Shown in pieces: positions 25,033-33,140 of a DNA stretch of 41,660 nt. The DNA is taken from contig JASKKK010000020.1 in NCBI GenBank assembly GCA_030154185.1, positions 1 to 41,660 on the forward strand, written 5' to 3'. The DNA is from Desulfuromonadales bacterium (lineage in GTDB: Bacteria; Desulfobacterota; Desulfuromonadia; Desulfuromonadales; Syntrophotaleaceae). A program made the translations under genes and the position numbers. Each line of letters begins with the position of its first letter. Within the stretch, counting starts at the first letter, position 1. Under the pieces are notes generated by a model. The model searched no databases and was not told the origin of the DNA. It saw only the letters and a program-made list of their open reading frames with translations.

Positions 25033-25060
25033 TTGACTTCCTGCCGAACCGGTTTACCTT
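25033..25060 (+). promoter_or_regulatory. Candidate promoter of the DksA-like gene
   Basis: TTGACT (25033-25038) and TACCTT (25055-25060) are spaced by 16 bp, about 47 bp before the ATG at 25107. Confidence 0.45.
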
Positions 25061-25106
25061 TGAAGAAAGGCACCTGGACGGCCCTCTTCCACAAAAGGAG
25101 AAAAAC

Positions 25107-25490
25107 ATGCGTCAAAAGCGACTGGAACTTATCCGCAAGAAACTCCTCAGCATGCGCGAAACGCGTCTGCAGGAAATACGTCGTCAAAACACCGATGCAG
25201 CCGCCCTCATCGATGAAGGGGTGGCGGATATTGCAGACCAGGGGCTCACGGACAGCCTGAAGGAGTATCTGCATCTGCTCGGCGATGCCGGACGCGAGGA
25301 AGTCCGCGAAATCGATGCAGCCCTCGAACGCCTGCGTGACGGAAGCTACGGCACCTGCGAAAGCTGCGGCAAAGCCATAGACCTGGCAAGGCTGGAAATC
25401 CTTCCGTTCACCCGCCAGTGCCTGAAATGTCGTAAGATCGCCGAAAAAGAGGAATCGATCAAATCCGGCCCCGCCAAGGGACAGTTATGA
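25107..25490 (+). CDS. DksA/TraR family zinc-finger transcription factor
   Basis: This 127-residue protein has an N-terminal coiled coil whose tip carries DIADQG (Asp41, Asp44), matching the DxxDxA tip of DksA that enters the RNA polymerase secondary channel. The C4 zinc finger has Cys84, Cys87, Cys105 and Cys108 (CESC-x17-CLKC). It is shorter than E. coli DksA (151) at the N-terminus. AAAAGGAG lies 6 nt upstream of the ATG. DksA acts with ppGpp on rRNA and other promoters. The divergent neighbour is a RelA/SpoT homologue, which suggests a linked role. Confidence 0.92.
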   Translation: MRQKRLELIRKKLLSMRETRLQEIRRQNTDAAALIDEGVADIADQGLTDSLKEYLHLLGDAGREEVREIDAALERLRDGSYGTCESCGKAIDLARLEILPFTRQCLKCRKIAEKEESIKSGPAKGQL

Positions 25491-25513
25491 CCCGGCCTGC
25501 ATAACGGCCGCCC

Positions 25514-25529
25514 GGCAGCGATCGCTGCC
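25514..25529. terminator. Palindromic hairpin between convergent dksA-like and HIT genes
   Basis: GGCAGCGATCGCTGCC is a perfect 16-bp self-complementary sequence (6-bp stem, GATC loop when folded). It lies in the 55-nt gap between two convergent genes. No T-run follows on either strand. Confidence 0.4.
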
Positions 25530-25545
25530 TCAGCGAATGAAAACG

Positions 25546-25893
25546 TTAGCCCGGAGGCCAGGTCATGGTGCGACCGCCGAGCAGATGAAAATGCACATGC
25601 CAGACAGTCTGGCCGGCCCCCTCGTTGCAATTGTTTACGACCCGGAAACCGTCCTTTGCAAAGCCATACTGCTCGGCCAGTCTCGACGCCACCTGGTAGA
25701 CATGGCCGACAAGCTCGTTGTCCTCCGCGGTCAACTCCAGCGTGGTACGGATGTGCTTGCGAGGCACGACCAGATAATGGTGTGGCGCCTGTGGAGCGAT
25801 ATCCTGCAACACCACAACCCTGTCGTCTTCGTAGATAAATTTGCCCGGAATTTCTCCGGCTATGATTTTACAGAAAAGACAATTGTCCGTCAT
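25546..25893 (-). CDS. HIT family protein (HinT-like nucleoside phosphoramidase)
   Basis: This 115-residue protein opens CLFCKIIAGEIP and carries the histidine triad HVHFH (His99, 101, 103) in WHVHFHLLGGR. The HIT fold hydrolyses AMP-linked substrates in the cytoplasm. The ATG at 25893 follows GAGGAG; the gene overlaps the end of the upstream ATPase gene by 26 bp, so the two are likely translationally coupled. Confidence 0.94.
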   Translation of the reverse strand: MTDNCLFCKIIAGEIPGKFIYEDDRVVVLQDIAPQAPHHYLVVPRKHIRTTLELTAEDNELVGHVYQVASRLAEQYGFAKDGFRVVNNCNEGAGQTVWHVHFHLLGGRTMTWPPG

Positions 25894-28024
25894 CGTGGTT
25901 TTTCTCCTCATTGTTGGCGGCCACCGACGGTCCGGCAGTGCGCAGAGAGACCAGATGCCAGCCCTCTCGCGTAGCCCTCCGACGCAGCGCTTCTTCGTGA
26001 CTGAACAGAATCACCTGCTGTCCGGCGGCGCACTCTTCAAGCACCTTCATGACCAGGCCGCGGCGTTTCCTGTCGAAGCTGCCCAAAGGATCGTCAAGCA
26101 ACATCGGCAACCGCGCCGGCTCACAACGCAGCCGATTCAGAGCCAGGCATAGCGCCATGCGCACCAGCGTCCGGACGCCGCTGCTGAAACGTTCGACCGG
26201 CAACCAGGCCCCGTCAGGTCCGGGCAACTCCACGTTGAAACATTCCGTCAGACGTACCTGTTCAATACCGCCGCCCGTCAGGTCGTTCAGGACCTGGCCA
26301 AGTAACCGGATAAAAGTTTCCTGATCGCAATCGGACCAGGAACGGTCGTCCAGGGTTTCCCGAATCAGGGAACAGGCAGAGATCAGGATTTCGGCACGCG
26401 CCTTGAGGCGGGATTCCCGGACTCGCAATACCTCGCCTTCCGCTTCGATGCGGCAGCGAGCTGCCAAAAGCTCTTCCAACCCTGGGGAAACCGGCGAAGA
26501 GGATGACTCGACGGGGATTTCATTCCCGCCTTGTCCGCGGTCGTCGACCGGCATGGCCTCCTCTGCCCGGATTTCCCAATCTCCAACGGCGGACTGTCCG
26601 ACAGAAGCTGTCACCGTCTCCGAGGCGATTGGAGATGTGCATGCTGTGTTTTCGATGTTACCAGGATATTCCTGCTCAATCTTCTCCAATTCTTCCAGGA
26701 TCTGCAGATGACGCGGAAGATTCTTCTGCATGCGCACCATCTCGACGGGCGAGGGAGAAAGTCCGATGGCTTCAAATCGGTCCTTCATATCCGTCAGTTG
26801 CTCCTGAAGCCCGCCGATCTGCTCTTCGAGTCCGGCAATCTGCTTGTCGAGCCCCTGCCCGGACCTGCGGGCCTGCAGGCAGCCCCAGGCGTACCACCCC
26901 GCAACGCTTGCACTCAGCAACAATCCTCCCCATACGGGCGCAAAACTCGATTGAGTACGCGCCCATATCCATGCCGCGCCCCACACAGCAGCCAGCCCCC
27001 CCAAAGGCTTTTGCCAAGCGGGAAAATGACAGCGCCGCCTCTCCTCCTGCCGGGCGCCCAGGGCGCGTTTGTGTTCGGCCAGCGTCTGCCGAAGTTCGCC
27101 GCAGCCAATCAGCAATTCCGGCAACTGAGCCGGAATTTTTTTCGGCAGACCGGTTTTCGCCAGTTCTGCCTCCAACTCGGTCCGACGTGTGACAGGATTT
27201 TTTGCGCTTGCCTCGGGCGCATCATCCACCGGGTGGTACTCCTGCGCCTTTTCTTCCTCAGGGCTGAGTTCGGAAACCTGCCCGGATGCCACATGGCCGA
27301 CGGTTGCCTCTTCATCTCCGGAAGTCGTTCCGACAAACGCGCCCGCCTTGGGCGGCTCCCGGCGGCGGATGGCCTCCTGAACCGAAAACCATTCCTTTTC
27401 CAACTCACCGAGCCGCAGCGCGATATGCTCCAGGGCACTCGTTTCTTCAGTCTTTTCCCCCCAGGAATTGGCGCTCGAAATCGCCAGGTATTCTTCCTGC
27501 AAGGTCTTCAGCATTTCGTTGAAGTGCACCGCCTCCCCGTCGCAAAGGCACGCTTTCAGGTGCTCCGGGCTCGCCCCGCCCGCCCCCTCCATAGGATCAC
27601 CGTACAGCAGGGCCTGAAAAAGATCCCTGCGGCTTACTCCCAGCAGGCTTTGCAGATAGGAAAGGTATGCGGTCCCCTCAGCGTCTGGAGCTTCGGATTC
27701 CGGAAAACCACGGAATACGTGTTTGAAATCACCGGACTCATCCGTTTCCGAGCACGTCACCTGTCCGGAAACGAAATCCCGTTCGATCCGCACCTGCCGA
27801 TCGTTCGACGTCCATACCAGTGCCGCACTGCAGCTGTCGGCATGCTCCCATGGCACGAATCGCGCCGCCTGCCCCGCACCGAACAAAACCGCCGTCACCG
27901 CCTGGACCAGCGTCGTTTTGCCCGAGTCATTGGGACCCGATACGAGGTTCATGCCGGGTGCGAATTCGACAACTTCATCCCGGAAGCGTCCGAAAGCCTG
28001 CAGCTCCAATCGCTGAAGCATCAT
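25868..28024 (-). CDS. SMC/SbcC-like ATPase with central membrane helices (YhaN-type)
   Basis: This is a 718-residue protein. Walker A is GPNDSGKTT (30-38), and the N-terminal ABC half is SMC-like (MNLVSG, then FRGF). The middle is helical, acidic and poorly conserved, with two hydrophobic helices at about 340-390 and no CxxC zinc hook. The C-terminal half has the signature FSSGVRTLVRMALCLAL and Walker B LPMLLDDPLGSFD. It resembles the YhaN/SbcC type of DNA-repair ATPase but is short. It overlaps the SbcD-like gene by 4 bp (ATGA) with GGAGGG upstream of the ATG at 28024, so the products probably form a complex. Confidence 0.8.
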   Translation of the reverse strand: MMLQRLELQAFGRFRDEVVEFAPGMNLVSGPNDSGKTTLVQAVTAVLFGAGQAARFVPWEHADSCSAALVWTSNDRQVRIERDFVSGQVTCSETDESGDFKHVFRGFPESEAPDAEGTAYLSYLQSLLGVSRRDLFQALLYGDPMEGAGGASPEHLKACLCDGEAVHFNEMLKTLQEEYLAISSANSWGEKTEETSALEHIALRLGELEKEWFSVQEAIRRREPPKAGAFVGTTSGDEEATVGHVASGQVSELSPEEEKAQEYHPVDDAPEASAKNPVTRRTELEAELAKTGLPKKIPAQLPELLIGCGELRQTLAEHKRALGARQEERRRCHFPAWQKPLGGLAAVWGAAWIWARTQSSFAPVWGGLLLSASVAGWYAWGCLQARRSGQGLDKQIAGLEEQIGGLQEQLTDMKDRFEAIGLSPSPVEMVRMQKNLPRHLQILEELEKIEQEYPGNIENTACTSPIASETVTASVGQSAVGDWEIRAEEAMPVDDRGQGGNEIPVESSSSPVSPGLEELLAARCRIEAEGEVLRVRESRLKARAEILISACSLIRETLDDRSWSDCDQETFIRLLGQVLNDLTGGGIEQVRLTECFNVELPGPDGAWLPVERFSSGVRTLVRMALCLALNRLRCEPARLPMLLDDPLGSFDRKRRGLVMKVLEECAAGQQVILFSHEEALRRRATREGWHLVSLRTAGPSVAANNEEKNHDDGQLSFL

Positions 28025-29130
28025 AACGACCCTCCAACCCCGGCCTGGCATCGGACAAGAACCTCCCGCAAAGCCCTGTCCAACACCTGCCGTTCTTTTT
28101 CGGACCGATGACTGGCCAATTCCCGCGCCTTGCTAACCAGCAGGCCGGATACAGAAGTGCCCTGTGTATATTCCTCTGCCAAAGGACTGTTCATGAATTG
28201 GATCCGGTCATCGATTTCAAGACGGTAAAATGCATCGGCTGCCTGTCGTTGCACAAGGGGAGCATGGATCAACACGGCCGGCTGCCCTGTCAAGGTCAGA
28301 CGCATCATGATGTCGGGATGACCGAGGCGACGGATACGGTCTACCAGCTCTTCTCTCGAAGAAAAGCCTTGTACCTCAATATCTCCATCTTTAAGGATAC
28401 GCGTATTGACAGGAACTTTCTCGACCGTGACCGCTTCCGCCCCAACGCTGGCCACCACGCAATAACGTTCGCCGTTTTCCCCGAATGCCAGTCCCTCGGG
28501 TGTGCCGGAACAACAAGCGACCAGAGAGCCGTCGATATGCCACTGTCGATAGTGATGCAGACCGCCGCAGATCAGATAATCGAAGGCCCATTCCCGCCAA
28601 GGGGCATCATCTAGCCATCCTGACATCCCTTCTTCCGCGGTCGAAGGGGGCCGGCAAAGAACACCGAGGCGTATGTCCGCGGATTCCGCGGAAGATTCCG
28701 AAGGCCACGTTATCCGCCCATCCATGCTCCGGCTACTGCACAGATGGAGGGATTGCCCTTCGATATCGAGGATCACACACTCCGGGCCATGAGGGTCAAG
28801 AACCAGGGTTCCCTCAAACACCTGCCGGTCGAAAATGCCGTCGGCACAGCGGGACGTATCGCTGCCTCCCGGCAGCACAACAGGAAGAATGCCATGATCG
28901 CACAGACGCTGAAATCCGTTTCGCACGGTTGCCACAACGTCGTCGCTCGGCCACGGCGACGCAAACAGATCACCCGCCACCACCAGCAGATGAACCTTTT
29001 GCCGGATAGCGCATTCGACAATACGTCCGAAAGTTTCCATTTGATCGGCGCGTCTGGCAGCAGCGAAGCCATCCAGTTCAGGAAAAACCGCGTCAAGATG
29101 AAGGTCGCTCGTCTGTAAAATACGAATCAT
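28021..29130 (-). CDS. SbcD/YhaO-like metallophosphoesterase with degenerate metal site
   Basis: This 369-residue protein begins MIRILQTSDLHLDA (motif I, Asp and His present), followed by VVAGDLFAS (motif II Asp). Motif III, normally GNHD, reads GGSD (LPGGSDTSR). Motif V, normally GHxH, reads GGLHH, so its first His is lost. A separate motif IV His is not evident. The overall length and fold fit Mre11/SbcD/YhaO, the nuclease partner of SbcC/YhaN, but nuclease activity is doubtful. The ATG at 29130 has no clear ribosome site. Its stop overlaps the ATPase start (ATGA). Confidence 0.78.
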   Translation of the reverse strand: MIRILQTSDLHLDAVFPELDGFAAARRADQMETFGRIVECAIRQKVHLLVVAGDLFASPWPSDDVVATVRNGFQRLCDHGILPVVLPGGSDTSRCADGIFDRQVFEGTLVLDPHGPECVILDIEGQSLHLCSSRSMDGRITWPSESSAESADIRLGVLCRPPSTAEEGMSGWLDDAPWREWAFDYLICGGLHHYRQWHIDGSLVACCSGTPEGLAFGENGERYCVVASVGAEAVTVEKVPVNTRILKDGDIEVQGFSSREELVDRIRRLGHPDIMMRLTLTGQPAVLIHAPLVQRQAADAFYRLEIDDRIQFMNSPLAEEYTQGTSVSGLLVSKARELASHRSEKERQVLDRALREVLVRCQAGVGGSL

Positions 29131-29177
29131 AGTCAAAAAACCGAATCGGCGAAAAAGGAACGAAGGTCGGCATACTC

Positions 29178-29930
29178 TCAGGATTTCTTTTTCCGAACCC
29201 GCAGGCGGCGCTGATCCCACCATGCCTTTTCGGGGGCTGCCGTTAAAGCCTGTCCCACGATAATCAGGGTAAGATTGGCCCGGCCCTTTTCATCGAACAG
29301 CGTGCAATCGCCGGTCTGTTCGAGAATATCGTCCAGCGTGCCGAGAAACAGGCGTTGTCCGGAAAGACCGATACGATGGGCCAATGCGATGGGCTCGTTG
29401 CGACCGTAACCTGCCCGCAGGCGGGACACCAGCTCCTGCAAAGGATAGTGGTTCATGTATATCAGCAAAGTCGTACCGGGACGCGCTACCTCTTCCAGGG
29501 AGGGGGCTCCGGGCACCTCCGCCAATACGCGGGAGGAAACCAGCACGGTGCGGGTACAGACACCGGAAAGGTTCAGAGTCCGCTTCAAAAGCGCGGATGC
29601 CGCGTTTGCGGTACCGACGCCGGGCACGACTTCAGCCCGGTCTGCAAGTTCTTCGAGCAGCGCCTGGAATGGAGAGAAAAAGGTCAAATCGCCAGGCTGC
29701 AGAAAAACCACATCGCCTGTCTCCAGCAATGCGTCCAGCCGCGTCAGCAGATCGGCAAAATCAAAATCGTAAGGATCGAATACCGGTTTTTCCGCGATCA
29801 GTTCGCAAAAAGTTTCATCCAGGGGAGCGAAGGTGAACACCGCCCGGCATCGTTTCAGCAAAGCGGCCCCGCGCAGAGTTATCAACTCCGGGTCACCGGG
29901 CCCTGCCCCGACGAAATAGACGCGATTCAT
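29178..29930 (-). CDS. cobM: Tetrapyrrole (precorrin-4/cobalt-precorrin-4) methyltransferase, CobM/CbiF-like
   Basis: This 250-residue member of the uroporphyrinogen/precorrin methylase family starts VYFVGAGPGDPELITLRG. It has a FLQPGDLTFFSP loop and VPGVGTANAASALLKRTLN, then LIYMNHYPL. Within the family the latter pattern is closest to CobM/CbiF, which methylates C-11 in cobalamin synthesis. No other cobalamin gene is in the window, so the exact position methylated is inferred. The start codon overlaps the tlyA stop (ATGA). Confidence 0.7.
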   Translation of the reverse strand: MNRVYFVGAGPGDPELITLRGAALLKRCRAVFTFAPLDETFCELIAEKPVFDPYDFDFADLLTRLDALLETGDVVFLQPGDLTFFSPFQALLEELADRAEVVPGVGTANAASALLKRTLNLSGVCTRTVLVSSRVLAEVPGAPSLEEVARPGTTLLIYMNHYPLQELVSRLRAGYGRNEPIALAHRIGLSGQRLFLGTLDDILEQTGDCTLFDEKGRANLTLIIVGQALTAAPEKAWWDQRRLRVRKKKS

Positions 29931-30685
29931 GCAGCCTGCACCTTGTTGAGATAAATGAGAAATTCCCGATTGCCCTTGGGGCCGAGGATGGGGCTTTCCG
30001 TCACTCCGAGCACCCGGCATCCCAGGTCCCCGGCCAGGCGCCGGATTCGCTCGACCACAGCTTCATGCTGACCCGTATCCCGCACCACCCCGCCTTTGCC
30101 GACGGCACCGCGTCCGACTTCGAACTGAGGTTTGATCAATGCCACGACTTCAGCCTGTTCATCCAACAGTGCCAGAGTCGCAGGCAACACCTTATCCAGG
30201 GAGATAAAGGAAGCATCGATAACCGCAAGGGAAGGTTTTTCCGGCAACGCCTCGGGTTGCAGATGCCGGATATTGGTTCGCTCGAGATTGACCACACGAC
30301 TATCCTGCCGCAGCGACCAGGCCAATTGCCCGTAGCCCACATCCACCGCATAAACCCGGGTGGCGCCTCGTTGCAGCAGACAGTCCGTAAACCCCCCGGT
30401 AGAAGCTCCGACGTCGATGGCAACCCTTCCTTCGACCGGAAGAGCGAAAAGATCCAAAGCCTTTTCCAACTTGAGACCGCCGCGGGACACATAGGGGATG
30501 TCCCCACCTTTGAGGCGCAGGGACACATCTGTGGACACCTGTGCACCGGCTTTATCCACGGTATGATGGCCAACCACCACCTGACCGGCCAGAATCAGTG
30601 CCCGTGCCCGCTCCCGGGACTGCACCAGCCCGCGGGCTACCAGCAACTTATCCAACCGTTCTTTGCGAGCTGCTTTCTTCCCCAT
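29927..30685 (-). CDS. tlyA: TlyA family rRNA 2'-O-methyltransferase / S4-domain protein
   Basis: This 252-residue protein has an N-terminal S4 RNA-binding domain (RLDKLLVARGLVQSRERARA) followed by an FtsJ-type methyltransferase with SAM motif IDVGASTGGFTDCLLQRGA. AVDVGYGQL and LAVIDASFISLDKVLP are typical of TlyA. TlyA methylates cytidines of 16S/23S rRNA; some homologues are called hemolysins. The ATG at 30685 has AAGGAT just upstream. An ATG at 30706 is also in frame. It is co-directional and overlapping with the CobM-like gene. Confidence 0.9.
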   Translation of the reverse strand: MGKKAARKERLDKLLVARGLVQSRERARALILAGQVVVGHHTVDKAGAQVSTDVSLRLKGGDIPYVSRGGLKLEKALDLFALPVEGRVAIDVGASTGGFTDCLLQRGATRVYAVDVGYGQLAWSLRQDSRVVNLERTNIRHLQPEALPEKPSLAVIDASFISLDKVLPATLALLDEQAEVVALIKPQFEVGRGAVGKGGVVRDTGQHEAVVERIRRLAGDLGCRVLGVTESPILGPKGNREFLIYLNKVQAA

Positions 30686-30978
30686 GCGATCCTTTTTCCC
30701 CGCCATTTTTAAGCTAACACAGGGTACCATAGCCCCCCTTGCCGGGCAACCGTTTTACAGGCCATCCCCGGCGTTGCAAAGGGCTGAAACCCGACCACAA
30801 TAGTCCGATTTCTTTTTGCCTTTACGGCGTCATTCTTGCAGAAAAACCAGGATCACTGCAGAGAAAACAGCATGGGCTCAACGCGATTATATCCCCCCTG
30901 AAGCAACCTTCCGAGGGGAGGCAAAGAAAACGACCATCGAGCTGCCGTCTATTTTTTGGCATGTATCCGGGAAAAATA

Positions 30979-33135
30979 ATGACAGACCTTCACCAGCACC
31001 ACACCGCCGATGACACCGTGTCGATGAAGACATTCCGACTCTTTTGGACGTTGATCTTTCGGGGGCTGGTGGTTTGTTTGTTGCTTGCGGGCTGGAACAC
31101 CTCGAATTGCCTGGCGGACACGCCACCGCTGAAAATCGCCTTTCTTTACAACGGGCCCGTCGGTGACGGCGGGTGGAACTACAGCCACGAAATGGCCCGG
31201 TTGAAACTTGCCGACGACTTTCCGGATATCGAGACGCTCGCCGTCGCCAACGTCCCGGTCGAAGATGCCGGGAAAATCATGAAGAATCTCGTGCAGCAGG
31301 GTACCAAAGCCATCTTCGCCACAAGTGCGGATTTTTCCCCGGCGGTTGAACTCCTGGCAGGCAGGTTTCCTGATACAACCTTCTTTTTGTGCGATGGAAC
31401 ATTCCGGGCTGCCAACGTGACAACCTACTCCGGGAAAATCCATCAGCCGGCCTATTTGTGCGGGATACTCGCCGCAAGGATGTCGACCACAAACCATATA
31501 GGCTTTCTCGGCGAAATCCCATCGCCGGCCATTCTGAGCATGCTCAATGCCTTTGTTCTCGGGGCACGATCGGTCCATCCCGACATCACCGTCGCAACGG
31601 ACTGGACCGGAACCCGGAATGCATCGGATAAAATCTGCTGCCTGCTCGAAGATTTCATCTCCCGGGGGGTGGATGTGTATTTCAACGGCATTCATGCCGC
31701 CCTGCCTATGCAGACGGCCATGGATCGAGGCATCTTTGCGATTGGTTTCGGTACCGACTTGTCGGCATTTGCCTCCCGCCAGCTTTTGACCTCGGCGGTT
31801 TTCGACTGGTCGATTATATATGAAAAGCTTATTCGCGATCTGAAACAGGGATCGCTGACGCCGGGTCATCGCTGTGAGGGACTCGAGTCAGGGGCCACCA
31901 GGCTGGGCCGGTTGAGCCCGGCAGTTCCGAGTGGGGTGGTCGAGGACGTCGAAAGGCTTGAAAACGACCTCCGAGAAGGTCGCTTCAAAGTCTTTACCGG
32001 TCCTATATTCGACACCTCCGGCAGACTGCGCATCGGCAGGGACAAAAGCGCGACGCAGGACCAGATGAAACACATGGACTGGTTGATAAGCGGTATCGAT
32101 CCCCTCCCAGCCCCTCGCCCGGAACGACGCTATAGAATATATATCGTCCAGAGTTACGAAAACGACCACGTCTGCGGCATTCCACAGGAGCGGGGCATCC
32201 GGGCCGTTATACGCGACAGGCTTGGAGACGGGGTCGAAATTCGTACCCATTACATGAATACCAAGACCGTCAACAGCAGTCCGTCGCTGATGCGGGCCGA
32301 TGCCGTCAAGGCATTGCGCGCCATAGATGCCTTCAAGCCGGATCTGGTCTTCACGCTGGACGACAACGCATTCAGGGAAGTCGGCTTGAAACTTGCGGAC
32401 AAACCGTTTCCGGTCGTGTTTTCCGGTTTGAACGGACAACCGCGGGACTACAACCGCATCCTCCGTTTTCTCAACGACGCCGGCATGCCGACCCGCAACA
32501 TAACCGGCGTCTATGAAAAACTGCACATTCTTACCGCCCTGAACGTCATGCAGGAAGTACTGCCCGACATTCGTCATGTCGTGGCTCTGTTGGATGATAC
32601 GCCGACAGGGCGGGCCATCCGCAAACAGTTGCAGCACGAAATGAGCGGGCAAAAAGCCTCGATCAGCCTGACGATTCGTACCGTCTCGACCCTGAACGAC
32701 TACCTCCGGGAGATTGAGCGACTCAACGCCGACCCTATGGTACAGGCGGTGTATCCTGCAGTACTCAGCGTAAAAAACCGGCAGGGAAAGAGCGTCGGCT
32801 CACGCGACACCCTCAGAATTTTCCTGCAACGATCTCGAAAGCCCGGCATCCCCATCAATTTCACCTTTGCAAAGCTCGGCCTGTTCGGCGGCGCCTCCGT
32901 CGATTTCGGTGCCATGGGAGAACAGGCCGGTAACATGGGCGTCCATTTGCTGCGGCACCAGAACACCCGGCCTCTTCCCATCGAATCCGCCCATAAAGCC
33001 GTCATCACGTTCAACGCCGCCCGGGCCGGAATGCTGGGGATCGAAATACCGAACGATGTACTGGCCACCGCCGAAGTCTTTACCGATGGGACCCTTCTCG
33101 ATTCCCGACAACCCACCGACCCTGCCGGGGAATAA
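30979..33135 (+). CDS. Secreted fusion of two solute-binding domains (BMP/PnrA + ABC_sub_bind)
   Basis: About 718 residues. A signal peptide near 16-46 (cleaving about CLA-D) is followed by a BMP/PnrA-like domain (about 50-340; [20 protein letters not shown], then [10 protein letters not shown]-type turns). A second, different periplasmic-binding domain (about 385-700) has [30 protein letters not shown] and VVFSGLN, like the ABC_sub_bind (TrpX/DUF534) family. There is no ABC transporter gene nearby. A histidine kinase gene starts 5 nt after the stop, so this is probably a ligand receptor for that kinase. The start is uncertain (30961, 30979 or 31024); 30979 has GGGA 6 nt upstream. The 250-bp upstream region shows no clear promoter. 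Confidence 0.85.
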   Translation: MTDLHQHHTADDTVSMKTFRLFWTLIFRGLVVCLLLAGWNTSNCLADTPPLKIAFLYNGPVGDGGWNYSHEMARLKLADDFPDIETLAVANVPVEDAGKIMKNLVQQGTKAIFATSADFSPAVELLAGRFPDTTFFLCDGTFRAANVTTYSGKIHQPAYLCGILAARMSTTNHIGFLGEIPSPAILSMLNAFVLGARSVHPDITVATDWTGTRNASDKICCLLEDFISRGVDVYFNGIHAALPMQTAMDRGIFAIGFGTDLSAFASRQLLTSAVFDWSIIYEKLIRDLKQGSLTPGHRCEGLESGATRLGRLSPAVPSGVVEDVERLENDLREGRFKVFTGPIFDTSGRLRIGRDKSATQDQMKHMDWLISGIDPLPAPRPERRYRIYIVQSYENDHVCGIPQERGIRAVIRDRLGDGVEIRTHYMNTKTVNSSPSLMRADAVKALRAIDAFKPDLVFTLDDNAFREVGLKLADKPFPVVFSGLNGQPRDYNRILRFLNDAGMPTRNITGVYEKLHILTALNVMQEVLPDIRHVVALLDDTPTGRAIRKQLQHEMSGQKASISLTIRTVSTLNDYLREIERLNADPMVQAVYPAVLSVKNRQGKSVGSRDTLRIFLQRSRKPGIPINFTFAKLGLFGGASVDFGAMGEQAGNMGVHLLRHQNTRPLPIESAHKAVITFNAARAGMLGIEIPNDVLATAEVFTDGTLLDSRQPTDPAGE

Positions 33136-33140
33136 TCGCC

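Noticed and set aside
25514-25529. HIP1-like octamer GCGATCGC as a cyanobacterial signature
   Set aside because: I noted only one clear occurrence, in a terminator-like palindrome, and the gene content is not cyanobacterial.
26531-28111. 526-residue plus-strand frame opposite the ATPase gene
   Set aside because: It is low-complexity shadow translation of a well-supported minus-strand ATPase with Walker motifs.
30739-30978. N-terminal extension of the binding-protein fusion
   Set aside because: The added residues have no domain-like pattern and precede the signal peptide, so the start is placed at 30979 or later.
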